Positions 11,105 to 23,430 of a DNA stretch of 64,000 bases are shown here, piece by piece. Source of the DNA: Sycobia sp. Sy_11 (Eukaryota; Arthropoda; Insecta; Hymenoptera; Epichrysomallidae). The stretch lies in assembly GCA_018907035.1 (NCBI GenBank), contig JACCIC010000274.1, forward strand, positions 563,604 through 627,603, given 5' to 3'. The translations under genes were made by a program, and so were the position numbers. How positions within the stretch are numbered: position 1 is the first letter of the stretch; each line of letters opens with the position of its first letter. The notes beneath the pieces were generated by a model. It was not told the DNA's origin. It ran no database searches and saw nothing but the letters and a program-made list of their open reading frames with translations.

Positions 11105-12290
11105 CATACACATTTTTCTATATGTAAAGAACATATATATAAATATTACTAAAATAATATTAATGCAAATGAGATTCAGTAGATTTTTACTACAAATTTG
11201 AATCATCGATGTTTTTAGATGAACATTCTTTTGCAATTTTTTCTTATAATTCATTATTATTAAAAAAAGTAGGTATGAACTTGCCAGGCCCGTTTCCACA
11301 AAGTTTATGCTGTCTTTTTAGTAATTAAATTTTGTATGTATTTTTGTATTTAATTGTATGTATTTTTGTATATTTAGAATATACAAATATTTAGAAAAAT
11401 ATTTTATATAAATTTTTTATAAAATCCGTGAGAAGATGTAATTCAAATTCTTACTATGCTAAGAATACACCAAACTCGCCTAACTATTTTACTTTTGTTA
11501 AAAGTTGTTTTTTTGCGGATTTCATTTCTTTTTGAAGCACATTTTTCAATTAAATTTGTTCTAAAAATAAGATTTATAAATTATAAATTTCTTAATATAC
11601 CAAGAACATATATATTATGTTTCCCTTTATCACAGTTAGTAGGACTATATCGGTGAGCTAATGTTTAATTTAATTATAGAATAATTTTTGTGTAAATATT
11701 TGGAACTTTAATGGATGTACTTTTTGAAAAGTATATTATATACATTTTTTATGAAATACATGAAAAGATGTTTTTAAAATTCTTATTATGATAAGAATAC
11801 ATCGAACTCGCCTAACTATTTTTCTTTTGCTAAAAATTGTTTTTTTGTTATTTATATTTATTATAGGATTAAAGGCATAGAAATGGAAAGAGAAAAGGAA
11901 TGAAAATAACATATATAGTTGTAAAAGGCATTTAATTTTTAACAATACTTTTCTATTAATAATAACTAAAAATTATGTGTAAATAATAAAATGAATATAC
12001 TATAACGTTAATGATGATGATGAAATAATAGAATTAACAATTCTAAATATAAGGTTTATAATTTGAATGTTCTATTTTAAAATTATTTAATACACACGAC
12101 ACGAACACGATCAGCACATCGACACAGGATAATAATATACGCACATAAAATACAACACCGGCAAATAATACTACATCAGACATAATATTAAAAACGCGAA
12201 ATCGTGAAAAGTCGCGACAAACACTGGGACAATTAGAATAAGTATATCGGTAATCTGGAAAGAGAGAAGGCGCGCAATATCTACTCTTAC
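11104..12290. other. AT-rich spacer with a diverged direct duplication
   Basis: Blocks at about 11400-11525 and 11728-11853 are diverged direct repeats. Both contain AACTCGCCTAACTATTTT after AAGAATACA and before a T-rich stretch. No gene is visible; the open frames here are chance AT-rich frames. Confidence 0.5.
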
Positions 12291-12292
12291 TT

Positions 12293-12293
<1 letters not shown>

Positions 12294-12333
<40 letters not shown>
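12294..12333. repeat. (TC)n microsatellite
   Basis: TC dinucleotides with one interruption. Confidence 0.9.
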
Positions 12334-12414
12334 ATCGCTGAGTAAAGCTAGAAGTAGTATACGGGAGGGGATACACATAAATGCGCGTTATAAACTACTA
12401 TTGTAATTATTATA

Positions 12415-13697
12415 TCAGGTATGTGAATAAGTCTTTCCCGTTTTTTTTCAAATTTTGAGCCTTTATTGTGAAAAAATGGTTACAAATGAATTATTGAAAG
12501 TATTGGCCATCGCTAGCTACAACTTTTTCCCATCTTTCTGGCAACATACGAATCCCGTTGCGAAAAAATTCGACCGGTTTGGCCTCTATCCAGTCATCCA
12601 CCCATTTTTTGGCTTCCTCGTAGGAATGGAAGTGCTGGTCAGCCAGGCCATGCGTCATCGATCTGAAGAGATGGTAATCAGACGGAGCAACGTCTGGACT
12701 ATACGGCGGGTGGGGTAGGACTTTCCATTTGAGCGTTTCTAAGTATGTTTTCACCGGCGGTGCAACATGTGGGCGAGCATTGTCATGTTGCAAAATAACT
12801 TTGTCGTGCCTGTCGGACTATTGTGGCCGTTTTTCTCGCAGTGCGCGGCTCAAACGCATCAATTGTCGTCGATAGACCTCGCCTGTGATCCTTTCATTCG
12901 GTTTCAGAAGCTCATAGTAAACCACACCTAGCTGGTCCCACCATATACAGAGCATGAGCTTGGCGCCATGAATATTTGGCTTGGCCGTCGATGACGACGC
13001 ATGGCCGGGTAGTCCCCATGATTTTCTTCGCTTCGGATTATCGTAACGTATCCACTTTTCATCGCCAGTCACGATACGATGCAGAAAACCCTTTCTTTTA
13101 TGTCGCTGAAGCAGCTATTCGCAAGTGAAAAAACGCCGTTCGACGTCTCTCAGCTTCAGTTCGTACGGCACCCAATTTCCTTGCTTCTGGATCATTCCCA
13201 TGGCTTTCAAACGCTTGGAAATGGTTGTTCGGTCAACTCCCAATGCTTCAGCAAGTTCTTCTTGCGTTTGACAAGAATCTTCATCAAGCAAAGTCGCCAA
13301 TTCTCGATCTTCAAAGATTTGCGGCCGCCCGGAACGCTCCTTGTCTTCCACGTCGAAATCACCGCTTTTGAAGCGTCGAAACCATCCGCGAACACTTGAA
13401 TCATCGACACAACCTTCTCCATAAGCCTCCTGAAGCAATCGATGCGTCTCGGCAGCAGATTTCTTCAAATTGAACCAATAAAGTGAAACTTCCCGCAAAT
13501 GACATCGACTCGGCTCAAAGTTCGACATTTTCACGATATCAAAAATTTATGATGCGAAAAAATTTTAACTAATGTGTTAGTATGGAATTGTTGACATATG
13601 AATAAGCTTTGATTATGACATGTAACCATTGAATACTCGCACAGTATTGGTGGCGCCATCTCTTACAAAAACGGGAAAGACTTATTCACACTCCTAA
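12415..13697 (-). mobile_element. Near-complete Mos1-type mariner, 1283 bp
   Basis: TA dinucleotides flank the element (12413-12414 and 13698-13699). The terminal repeats share TGTGAATAAGTCTTTCCCG and differ only near the tips. The length equals that of a full mariner. It lies in an AT-rich tail next to the repeat at 13755-14010. Confidence 0.95.
12491..13534 (-). pseudogene. Mariner transposase with two amber stops
   Basis: One reading frame of 348 codons runs from ATG (MKMSNFEPSRCHLREV) to the final stop. It is interrupted only by TAG at 13115-13117 and TAG at 12818-12820. Residues 1-110 hold the two helix-turn-helix parts (SSVRGWFRRFKSGDFDVEDKE and EELAEALGVDRTTISKRL). VTGDEKW carries the first catalytic Asp, QHDNARPH the second and YSPDVAPSDYHLF the third (D,D34D). 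No frameshift is seen. The length and order match Mos1-like transposases that cut and paste mariner DNA at TA sites. The copy is inactive as it stands unless the stops are read through. Confidence 0.93.
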
Positions 13698-13754
13698 TAA
13701 TATACTAGTATTATTATAAAATTACTATAATTATTATAGATAAATATTATAATT

Positions 13755-14012
13755 ATTATAAAAACGACAGCTCCTCCGATGTCGTACGAGCGACGACAGA
13801 ATTTACCTATAAAATTTTTATCAATTGGCCTTTGACCTGCAAAAGGCAAAATCGACAGTTCGCCCAGTTAACCGACTCCAACAAAATCGTTTCACACAAA
13901 GTCCACCCGAAGCTAACAACCTGTCCAGAGCTTAATAAATCCCTAATGTTAAAATCCTTTTTCGAATGATTAACTTGATCTCTGTTGCGAGGCGCTCTTC
14001 AAAAGACAGACT
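13755..14012 (-). repeat. Diverged minus-strand copy of the 36.30-36.55 kb sequence
   Basis: Read in reverse complement, this segment follows 36300-36550: TGTCTTTTGA-AGAGCGCCTCGC, GAGATCAAGTTAAT, a GGGCGAACTG block, TTTGCCTTTTGCAGG and a CGTCGCTCGT block, then an AT-rich ATAATTATAAT tail. It contains one copy of the hairpin core found three times at 36.16-36.35 kb. It is probably a piece of the same LTR or leader family. Confidence 0.75.
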
Positions 14013-14284
14013 GTGAAAAAACTATAAAATATTATAAAACTAGTATTATAAGTTTCACGTTATATTTATTTTATTAACGTAATAATGATTTGAGATATAT
14101 TTATTCTATTACAGAAATACACGATACCCTGCTACCAGAAGATTTCTTTTGAATAACCTATTATTTATATTTTTTTAAACAAAATATACTGTTAGAATAT
14201 AATTATTTTCCTCATCCGCCTTCCGCTACCGAAAATAATTCCATCCCTCTCAACCTACCCTGCGCTTATATTAACTTTATATTA
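14013..14284. other. AT-rich spacer
   Basis: Nothing recognisable. Confidence 0.4.
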
Positions 14285-14665
14285 TAAAGTTAATATAACG
14301 TATAAAAACAAAAACATAAGTTTTCGTCATAAATTATAATCAGTATTATTTGATATACACAATCATTTTACAAGAGAAGACGGAGAAAGAGAGAGAGAAC
14401 GATTTTCCCACATAAGAGAAAATAAAATTTACAAAAATTAAAAGATATCCATAAGGTGTGAGAGTAGTGTCAGATGAACTTGAAGAACAAAAAGGATAAT
14501 ACCGTCTAACGTCACAACTTTTTTACGATACGAATCCAAAATTTGAATATGACTATTCAACTGAGCTGGCCTGGTATTAATAGTTTAAGCGGACTACTTT
14601 AAGTTCATATTCGTGATTCAAGACGCCACCTATTGGGCGCTGATGAAACTGACTGCTAGGAGCTT
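14285..14665 (+). repeat. Dispersed repeat family R1, copy B
   Basis: It matches 9395-9835 over its length: GATTTTCCCACATAAGAG, AAGGTGTGAGAGTAGTGTCAG, GAGCTGGCCTGGTATTAAT and GACGCCACCTATTGGG. It lacks the 3' tail seen in copy A. Confidence 0.65.
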
Positions 14666-15077
14666 ACCGCTTCGCTGGGGGCCGTTGCACATGCTTCCCC
14701 AAGCTTTACCTCGCATTCTTCTTTATCCGATCATAACAGCGTGGTAAGTTAACAAAGCTTATTTTGCATGTTTTAAGAGGCCAATTGCTATTTATAGTAT
14801 GCTATGCATATATTATGCTATACATATAGCCATCATATAGCATATATGTAACAATGGAGGGTAGAGAGAAGTGTTAACTCCGCTAAAATCGTATCAAATT
14901 ACACAACAGGACTTCAGGACAAAATTGGCCGCAAGGCGGCGACATCCTATAAGGTTGCTCATTCAAATGCATTTATTTCAAGAAAAAAAGTGGGTTATGT
15001 AGTGAGCGTGGAGAGAGGGGAAAGTTAAACCTCTGCTCCCCTACTTTTGCTTCTTTTCTTCTCCTTACTTGCTTTGG
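14666..15077. other. No gene seen
   Basis: Low-complexity and unique sequence only. Frames crossing into the following microsatellite are not considered real. Confidence 0.4.

Positions 15078-15157
<80 letters not shown>
15078..15157. repeat. (TC)n microsatellite
   Basis: About 80 bp of TC with one interruption. Confidence 0.95.
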
Positions 15158-15160
<3 letters not shown>

Positions 15161-15325
15161 GCACGCAAAACCATCGAGAGATTTCCAAGACAGCGACGTC
15201 TACTGGAAAAATCTAAATTACCATCTCCAGCTAATTTTTGATAAGCTTTTCCCAAGTAAAGCGAGTGGAATTTTCAGTACTTTTCTCTCTACCCTCTATA
15301 TATATGTAGCTGTAACTATTCACCA

Positions 15326-15404
15326 TAGACTTATATAATAGATACGTGCTCTGAGAACAGAGTTGAAGCCTAAACTAGAGTGAGAGAGCAATACAAAGAA
15401 TTGT

Positions 15405-15448
<44 letters not shown>

Positions 15449-15610
15449 TCTCTCTTTCTCTTACAAGCGAGGAAGTGGGGAGAAAAGGAAAGTAGGGGAA
15501 CAGTAGCAGAAGAATTATTCGCAGTAGAAATATATGTTTCTCCTATACTCTATACCATTGTTATTGTTGAGTTGTCTCCCTACTCTTAAAGTGAAAACAC
15601 CACTTCAGGC
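15326..15610 (+). repeat. Dispersed repeat family R2, copy 1
   Basis: The segment starts with a TATA-like CTTATATAAT and carries GAACAGAGTTGAAGCCTAAA, AGAGTGAGAGAGCAATACA, a (CT)n tract (15404-15448) and AGCGAGGAAGTGGGGAGAAA. The same order appears, in both orientations, at 25905-26325. It may be an LTR or a non-autonomous element. Confidence 0.6.
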
Positions 15611-15706
15611 CTATCTCTGTCCTTCAATATGGGCTTCAGGGCATTCGTTTAAGCGCGCAGTCTAATATATAAGCTCTGCTATTCACAGCTATATATAAGA
15701 TATACC

Positions 15707-15709
<3 letters not shown>

Positions 15710-15763
<54 letters not shown>
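15710..15763. repeat. (TA)n microsatellite
   Basis: About 54 bp of alternating TA, some 300 bp upstream of the HBS1 start codon. Confidence 0.95.
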
Positions 15764-15766
<3 letters not shown>

Positions 15767-16059
15767 TTGCATTTGCTTGCGTTATTGCATCCGTTGTATC
15801 TTGCATCAATTGCATATAGCATCAGTAGCGTGATCACTAGCTTGTGTAAAATTGAAGTGACAGTTTTTATTTAAGAATTTGAAAATTTAATCTATATTTC
15901 TACATTTTAATAAAGCTAAGGTGTCTAAATTTATATAGGATAATGATGGATTGGTGCAACTCTAAATAAGAATTTGCTGCATCTGCATACGTACATTATT
16001 GTTTCCAATAAAGTATTGATATTGCAATATTAGAATCTGATTGAACAAATTTTAACAAA

Positions 16060-19000
16060 ATGTCACGACACCGCGATGTGCGATGTATGAACTATTCAGA
16101 TGGTAAAATATATTAAATTTGAGGTTATATTAGTAAAATCTATTCAAAAGCTGTTTTAAATTGATTGAAAAAATGCTGATTGTTTTGTAGAATACGATGG
16201 CTATGACGATGTTTATGGTCATTCGGTCGAAGATGACTATTGTACTTCCCCAAGTGGTGAGTCTTAAATCTTGAATTACTTTTTATAGTTCATAGTACAA
16301 TATAGATAAGAACTTCATTGCCAAAGCAAATTTTCATTATTTTTAGTTTTCATTCATTGAATTGTTTTATTTAAGATGACTAAAAATAATATATTATGAT
16401 TATTTCTTCACATAGTTCACTTTTTTAATAAAAAAATATATAAGATATCTATATAAATTTTATGTAATTTACTATACCAATATAAAAAATTATTTTCATG
16501 CCCAAATCTTTACCATTCATGTATTTCAAAATACTAATTATTATTCTACTGGTATAGTGGAACAGTTTATGTTTGACCGGAATAAGCAGGCCAATATAGC
16601 ATCATTTTTTACGGAGCCAGATATTGTCGAAGATAATGAAGAAGCCGATGATATAACCTCAACTTATAAATTACCACAGCTGTCTGAACTTGATACAGCT
16701 AAACTACTATCTTGTGTAGAAGCAATTAAACATGTAATTGGAAATACACATTCAGAATCAGAATTAAATAAAAAAATTATTGAATTTAATTATGATACAG
16801 AAGCAGTTCTTAACTCAATTTTAAACAAAGAAACCATAAGAAAAGAAAAAAGTATTATTAATTTTCTTTGTATATATTACCTAGTAATCTTACCTATTAT
16901 ATTGTAACATTGTTTTTCATATATGTTTGTTTATTAGTTTCAGAGAAACAGACTGAAGAACAAAGTGTTGTTAACACACAATCAGGTAAATTATTGCAAT
17001 AGCATTTCATTGTATATTAAAATATTCTAAATCTAATATAATATTGTTTTCTTTTTCATGATGTGCATCATTTTATTGATAAGGTAAGATTCAAAATCTG
17101 AAAATCTTTTTAGTGGTAATATTAGTCGGTTAAGCTTTAATAAGTCAAATATAGATTTAAGTAAAAGACAGAACTTGAAGAATGATAATGACAATAATAA
17201 TAGAGCCCAAGCCATTTCTCAAAATAACCATTCATTAAATTCTCTTGCTGATTTAAGTGCACATTTTTTAAACATTGATAAACAAAATCCGAATTCATCT
17301 TCTGAATTCTTAATTCCGAAAATGTCTTTTAATAGTTCAAATTCATCAACCAATGATGATTTATCACCTTCCTTTAGTTCCCTTGCTGATTTAACTGCTC
17401 ATCATTTAAAAATTTCTACTAAAAGTTCAGTTAGTAACGTTAAAAAAATTAATTCTCCTTCTGGTTTTCTTATTCCAAAATTTTCTTCAAGTTTCAATAA
17501 ATCAAACCAATTAAACTCACCTTTTCACAGTTCTGCTATTGATGACAACTTACTTCCTGAGTTTATTACACCAAAAAAATGTTCTGATTATAGTAAATTA
17601 GATACATGTATAATACCTCCATCTAATTTTCTTACTCAGTTGAAGAAAAGATATGACTTGAAAACAGAAAAAAATTCTGATTTAAAAGACAACATTACAG
17701 TCCCAAATCTTGATGTTAAGATAAAACAAGAAAAACATACCAAACAGAATAATTTAGAAGGAATTTCTAATACAGTTTTAGAAGATATTTCTAATTTAAT
17801 ATTGGAAACAAAATTAGATTCTAATCAATTAAAAACTGAACTACAAGTTTCAAATATTGATAAACTAATTATTAAACAAGAAAATTTAAAAAAAGATATT
17901 AAAAGTATTAAGAAACTAAATAGAATCGAATCAATTCATAAAGAATGTATCTTAAACAGCATAATTTACAGTAACAATTATAAATTATCGAAAAAAATAG
18001 CATCACCTTTTGGTAAAGTGTTGTGTAAATGTTATAAAAAGAAAATGCCTTATCCGGGAAAAGAAGGATTAAACTTATACCAAGACAATGTTCTGCGATT
18101 TAATTTTGCTTGTCCCTCGCCAGACAATATAGTTATGGCAAAAAGATTGAGAACACAAACAAAAGAAAGTAAATGATTATATATTTACTAGAAAAAAAAA
18201 TTATTACTAAAATTGTAAAAATAGAAACTTGTAATTCATGTGATCATTTCTGTATTATATTTTTTAATCATACTATAAGAAGATAATGAATTAAATTTTC
18301 TGTAAAAATTGACAATTATCATATAATATTAGAATGTGTATATGTAAATACATATATTTTATAAACTTTTACTTTTTTATTATGGATATATTGACTTATT
18401 CATAATTTCTTTCATTCTTAATATTTGTGATATGATTTAATTTGTAATTTTTTCTTATAAAAAGTCAATCAAGATTCGACAGTTATATAAAATTTATAAT
18501 AATATTTAGTCAATCCTGAATTTCTATTTTGTAAATTATCAGATAAGATATATATATATATAATAAATAAATTTAATTACAAAGTTTAGATAAATTATGA
18601 TATAGTGAGGATAATTTAATTTCTAAATAACCTTTAAAACATAACTTATGATTTTATATTATCAACAAATATAAGTAGTTTTTAATAATTATTGTATAAA
18701 TAGAATTCGTATCTTATTTTTAAATTACTTAAAAAAAAAGATTTTTAACAGGAAATAAGTCTACAATATCAAAAGTAGAGCCACAAATGAGACCAGTTAT
18801 AAAAGTTATTCCAGCAGCATCGAAAAGTGTAGTAAAAGGGTTCAACCTGAGTAAAACGGAATCTTTAGATGCACAGAAAACTCCTCAGAGTCCATATTCT
18901 GACAGAAATTCACCTGATTCTTCTTTTAAACTTGACACAAATCGTTTGGAGCACAAACAAAACTTTGAAGAATCTTCGGTTGGTAAATTATTAATTTATT

Positions 19001-20966
19001 TTTCTATATAAGTATGCGGTATATACAAAAAAAAAACTATAAAGTCTATAAAGATATAGAATAAATATAATAAAAAATGTTTTAAATTAAGATACAGAAA
19101 TAATTTATTGAACGTTGTTCTGTGGATTAACCAAATCCAAGAGAATGAAAAAGGTATAAATGGAATCTACATATTTTAATCTTTTGAATATTAAAAAATT
19201 TTAAGAGAATAAATTAAATTCAATAAAAGATTAAGTCTGTTTAAATTTAATTTTTTTTACTATTAATCTTCTGATAACTTTTTTAAAAGAGTATGCTCAA
19301 TTACTCTGTATGTACCATTAAAAAAGAATGGGTAATAGTTGAATATTTAGATCTTTGTTGAGACAGGGGGATACCTATATAGCAGGAAAAATATATTTTT
19401 ATTTGATTTTTAATTGTAGAGACAATTTTTCACAATTTAAATAACTTTATTATAATAATTTTAGCTATTTAAATAAAAATTTATAGGCAATCATCAAAGT
19501 TCATTACAGATATTGACCGTTGCAGCAAAGCTATGTAAGCTTTGCTTGTAATAATATTATAAATTTTATAATTTAAATGAAAACAATTTTTCATATAAAT
19601 ATAACCATTATTATATTTATTGAACATAAATATTGCTATTTTATTATAGAAAAATTTAATAAAATAAATATAAACAGTATAAGTTATATACAATATTTTC
19701 TAAAATAAAATTCTCCGGAAAGTAAAGCAATCCATAATATAGTTTTTTGTAAAACTCTTTTAAAGACATCAAAGAGTATATTAAATCTATAAATAATGAT
19801 AGCTTTACGATTTTATTCATACCGTTTGTTTTTCCTTAAATATAATAATATAAATATAGTCTTAAGTAATCCAAAAAAAAATTTTATTCTAATTTCAGGT
19901 AAAATTGAATTCATCAAGAAGTCAATCACCTATTATATCAGACGACACAGAGTGGCGAGTAAAAACGGCTGAAGAAAAAAGGGATGCATTAAGTATTTAT
20001 AAAAATAAAAGAGAAGGGTGTAAGGAGCAGTTACATTTAATTGTAGTTGGGCATGTAGATGCTGGTAAAAGTACATTATTAGGAAGACTTTTATGTGATT
20101 TGGGACAAGTGTCGTCTAAACTTCTACATAAATACCAACAAGAAAGTAAAAAAATTGGCAAACAATCTTTTGCTTATGCATGGGTATTAGATGAAACTGG
20201 TGAAGAAAGGTAATTCAACTTTAGTCTAAAATAAATTTTATTGATATTTAAAATCTTCTAAATATTAGAGTTTTTAAATATTCTTTCTAAGTTTCTTAAA
20301 TTATTTTGTTAAAAGTAAATTAGAATAATAGTTATTTGAATCCAATTCTTAGTAAAAATTGTATTATATAGGGAGCGTGGAATCACAATGGATGTTGGTC
20401 ATTCCAAATTTGAAACAAATTCAAAAATTATCACTTTACTTGATGCTCCTGGTCATAAGGACTTCATTCCAAACATGATAGTAGGGGCAACTCAAGCAGA
20501 TGTAGCTTTATTAGTAGTAGATGCAACAAGAGGAGAATTCGAAACTGGTTTTGATAGTGGAGGTCAAACCAGGGAACATGCATTATTGTTAAGATCTCTT
20601 GGTATTTTTTGTCTACTGCTGCTAAATGAACTAAAGATATATATTAGAGTAAATTTTTAATTAAACATCTTTTTTAGGAGTGTCACAAATTGCAGTAATA
20701 GTAAATAAATTAGATACAGTAGACTGGTCAAAAGATAGGTTCAATGAAATTGTAAACAAAATTAGTCTTTTTTTGAAACAAGCAGGATTTAGAGATTCTA
20801 TAACTTACGTACCCTGCAGTGGACTTTCAGGTGAAAATATTGTAAACAAGCCTAAAGCTGAAGGACTTTCAAGTTGGTATGTTATCTTGTATAAAATATA
20901 TTTATTAATTTTTAGACTGAATGACAATATTTTTTATTATCTTAATTAATTTTAAGAAATATAAGT

Positions 20967-20999
<33 letters not shown>

Positions 21000-21978
21000 C
21001 ATACACATACATACTAAATATTTTATATTATATAGGTACACTGGACCAACACTGGTAGAAGTAATAGATAACTTTAAGTGTCCAGATCGACCAGTGGATA
21101 AACCATTCAGATTTTCAGTGAGTGATATATTCAAGAATAGTGGCTCAGGATTCAGTATTTCTGGACATATGGAAACTGGAATGGTGTCCATTGGAGATAA
21201 AGTTCTTATATTACCTTGCAATGAATCTGCTATAGTTAAAGGTATTCAGTGTATTTATTTATTTCTGTTATTCTTATATCTTAGACATTTTTGTTAAGAA
21301 TCATTCATTTAAAAATAATTCAGTTTATTATACAAATATATCCTTACAAAATCAAAACAATAAAATTTTTTTTGATAGCTAAAAGATTTTTTTTATTGAA
21401 TTTTTTTTATTGAAATTGAAATCTCACGTACAACTTTGCTAAAAAATACATTTAATCCTAATTTGAAAATCTGTAAACATCTTATAATTGCGATTTCATT
21501 TATTAAATATTTATTATCGACAGGAATTCAAGTAGATGAGAACAACATAACACATGCTTTTGCAGGCGATCAGGTGTGCCTTATTTTGTCTGGTGTTGAT
21601 CAGCAGAATCTAGCAATAGGCGATATAGTCTGCAGCCCCTATAATCCAGTACCAGTAGCAAGCTGTTTTCAAGCTCATGTCGTCATATTTGCAGTTAAAA
21701 TGCCCTTGACGAATGGTATGCCAATCGTACTACATCAGCAGTCGCTTGTCGAACCAGCAACAATCACTAAACTTATAGCTCAACTTAATCGCAGTACTGG
21801 TGAGATTGTGAAGAAAAAGCCTCGTTGTCTACTCAAAAACTCAAGTGCAATAATCCAGATAACAATGCAAAGGCCGATTTGTATCGAATTACACAAAGAC
21901 GTTAAACAGCTAGGCAGAATTATGCTTAGGATCGATGGTACTACCATTGCTGCAGGTCTTGTTACCAAGATTAAATAG
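16060..21978 (+). CDS. HBS1: HBS1-like translational GTPase (ribosome rescue), 10-11 exons
   Basis: HBS1 with Pelota splits ribosomes stalled on broken or non-stop mRNA in the cytoplasm. Proposed exons are 16060-16102, 16191-16256, 16558-16851, 16938-16985, optional 17089-18168, 18752-18978, 19899-20209, 20372-20601, 20678-20876, 21036-21241 and 21524-21978. The N terminus [14 protein letters not shown] followed by [13 protein letters not shown] is the HBS1 N domain. GHVDAGKST is the P-loop (about residue 277), ERGITMDVG the switch, DAPGHKDF G3 and NKLD G4. The C terminus [17 protein letters not shown] is typical. Without the cassette the protein is 692 residues, near the usual length of about 684. 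The exon 6/7 junction is uncertain: phase fits a weak donor at 18979 (GTTGGT), not the better one at 18983. AATAAA follows the stop at 21981. Confidence 0.93.
17089..18176 (+). CDS. SKI7-like cassette exon of HBS1 (alternative isoform)
   Basis: Exon 5 is 1080 nt with phase 1 at both ends, so exon 4 can splice to it or past it to exon 6 without changing frame. It encodes 360 residues rich in Ser, Asn and Lys, with no GTPase motif. Two modules recur: [12 protein letters not shown] then FLIPK, and [12 protein letters not shown] then FLIPK. Near the end come [16 protein letters not shown] and [14 protein letters not shown]. If the intron behind the donor (18169) is retained, the frame ends at TGA 18174-18176, giving a 512-residue protein without a GTPase domain. 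That design matches the human HBS1L short isoform that acts as SKI7, linking exosome and SKI complex. The function here is inferred from this architecture and from motif resemblance recalled from memory. Confidence 0.65.
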
Positions 21979-23430
21979 TAAATAAAAAAAATTTTGTATT
22001 AGTAGTAAAAATGAAGCTTTCATATCTATAGATATTTTGTTAAAAAGAATGAATTTATATTCTGATTTTACGAATTAAAATATTAATTATTTATTTTGAA
22101 ACATTTATTTCAGTTCATTAATATTAACAATATTAATTTTATAATTAATGTTGATATAAAAGTAAAAAATATTAAATTTTTTAAATGATCAATATTTTAT
22201 TGACTATTGAACGAAGTATTTATCAATAAAACATTGTTCATTGATTACAAAAATATTTTTTTAGTGTTTTAAATAATTAATAGTGTAAGCAAGGTAAGAA
22301 ATAACAAAAAACATCATATAAACATGAAATTTTCTTTAGTTTTTTAAAATTAAATATTATTTTTTCAGTTCTATAGGAGACTTTAAATTAAAAAACTCAA
22401 TGTAAAACTATTATGAAAAAACATTGTCAAATAATTTTATACAAATCGTTAAATTTTACTTCTTAAAATATTTCTGTTTTAATTTTTTAAAATATAATAT
22501 ACTTATAGAAGTGATTCCATGTGGTACCCATAATACCTGAATCATAAACAAGCTTTTCCCATCTACAATTTGTTTCAATAAAGTTTCTTAGTATTTTTTT
22601 GGAAAAACTGACTTTTTGTTCTTGTCCTCTTGTAACTTGTGTCCCTACTTGTTAATATTATATTCAAACAGTTATTACATTTAACCTAATTTAAAGTCAT
22701 AAATCGTTAAAGATTTATAAGTGGGCAAAAAGTTAAAAATTAAGTCATTTTAATTATTTTTAAACCTTAGTTTACTTAAACTCAAAGAAATACATGCCAC
22801 ACAGTACATGTTTCAATACTGTCACTTCAAGAATTCTATTATTAATTTAGTCACTAACAAAACTAAGATCTAATCTAAAATTATAAAAAGTCATTCAGAA
22901 AGAAAGCATATGCTCAATTTGTACACCTGTAATTGGAGATTTTATATTATTAGGATGTTTGAATATGTTATTTATTTATTATTATGGTAGTAAGACAGCA
23001 ATATTGTTTATAAGTTACAATTCATACATTTTAATGCTGAAAATTGATTTATTTTTTAAGCTGAATAATGACTGAATTTTTATAGAAAAAAAAAACAAAA
23101 AATTTCTTAAATTATATTTCTATTTATGGTAAGTGTTTTATATTAAATGTTGCTACAACATTAATTGTTTTTATTATATATTGTAATTGAGTGAAGTCAA
23201 ATTTTTATAATGTAATAGAAAAAGTAATAAATTCATTTCACAATGTACTTAAATATTTTAGAAATACTTTATTTTGTAAAATATCGAAAATTAAATCATA
23301 TACATGAGTTGTACAATTTTTGTTAATGTTACTTGTATTTAATAAAATTATTTATATATTATAATAATAACGATAATTTTTTTAAAAGAATAAATATGTT
23401 TCATTCAATTAAATTACTTTACACTTTACA
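21979..23430. other. Convergent intergenic region / 3' UTRs
   Basis: AT-rich sequence lies between the 3' ends of HBS1 (+) and the small minus-strand gene. It has several polyadenylation-type hexamers (AATAAA at 21981; the reverse complement TTTATT at 23268). No coding frame is supported. Confidence 0.6.

Noticed and set aside
15025..15338. Overlapping open frames on both strands (Ser/Leu and Arg/Glu repeats)
   Set aside because: They are translations of the (TC)n microsatellite and end soon outside it.
18983..19898. A micro-exon between HBS1 exons 6 and 7 to fix the phase
   Set aside because: Candidate pieces (for example near 19092-19152 and 19510-19535) contain stops in the needed frame or have the wrong length. 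A weak donor at 18979 solves the phase more simply, though it is unproven.
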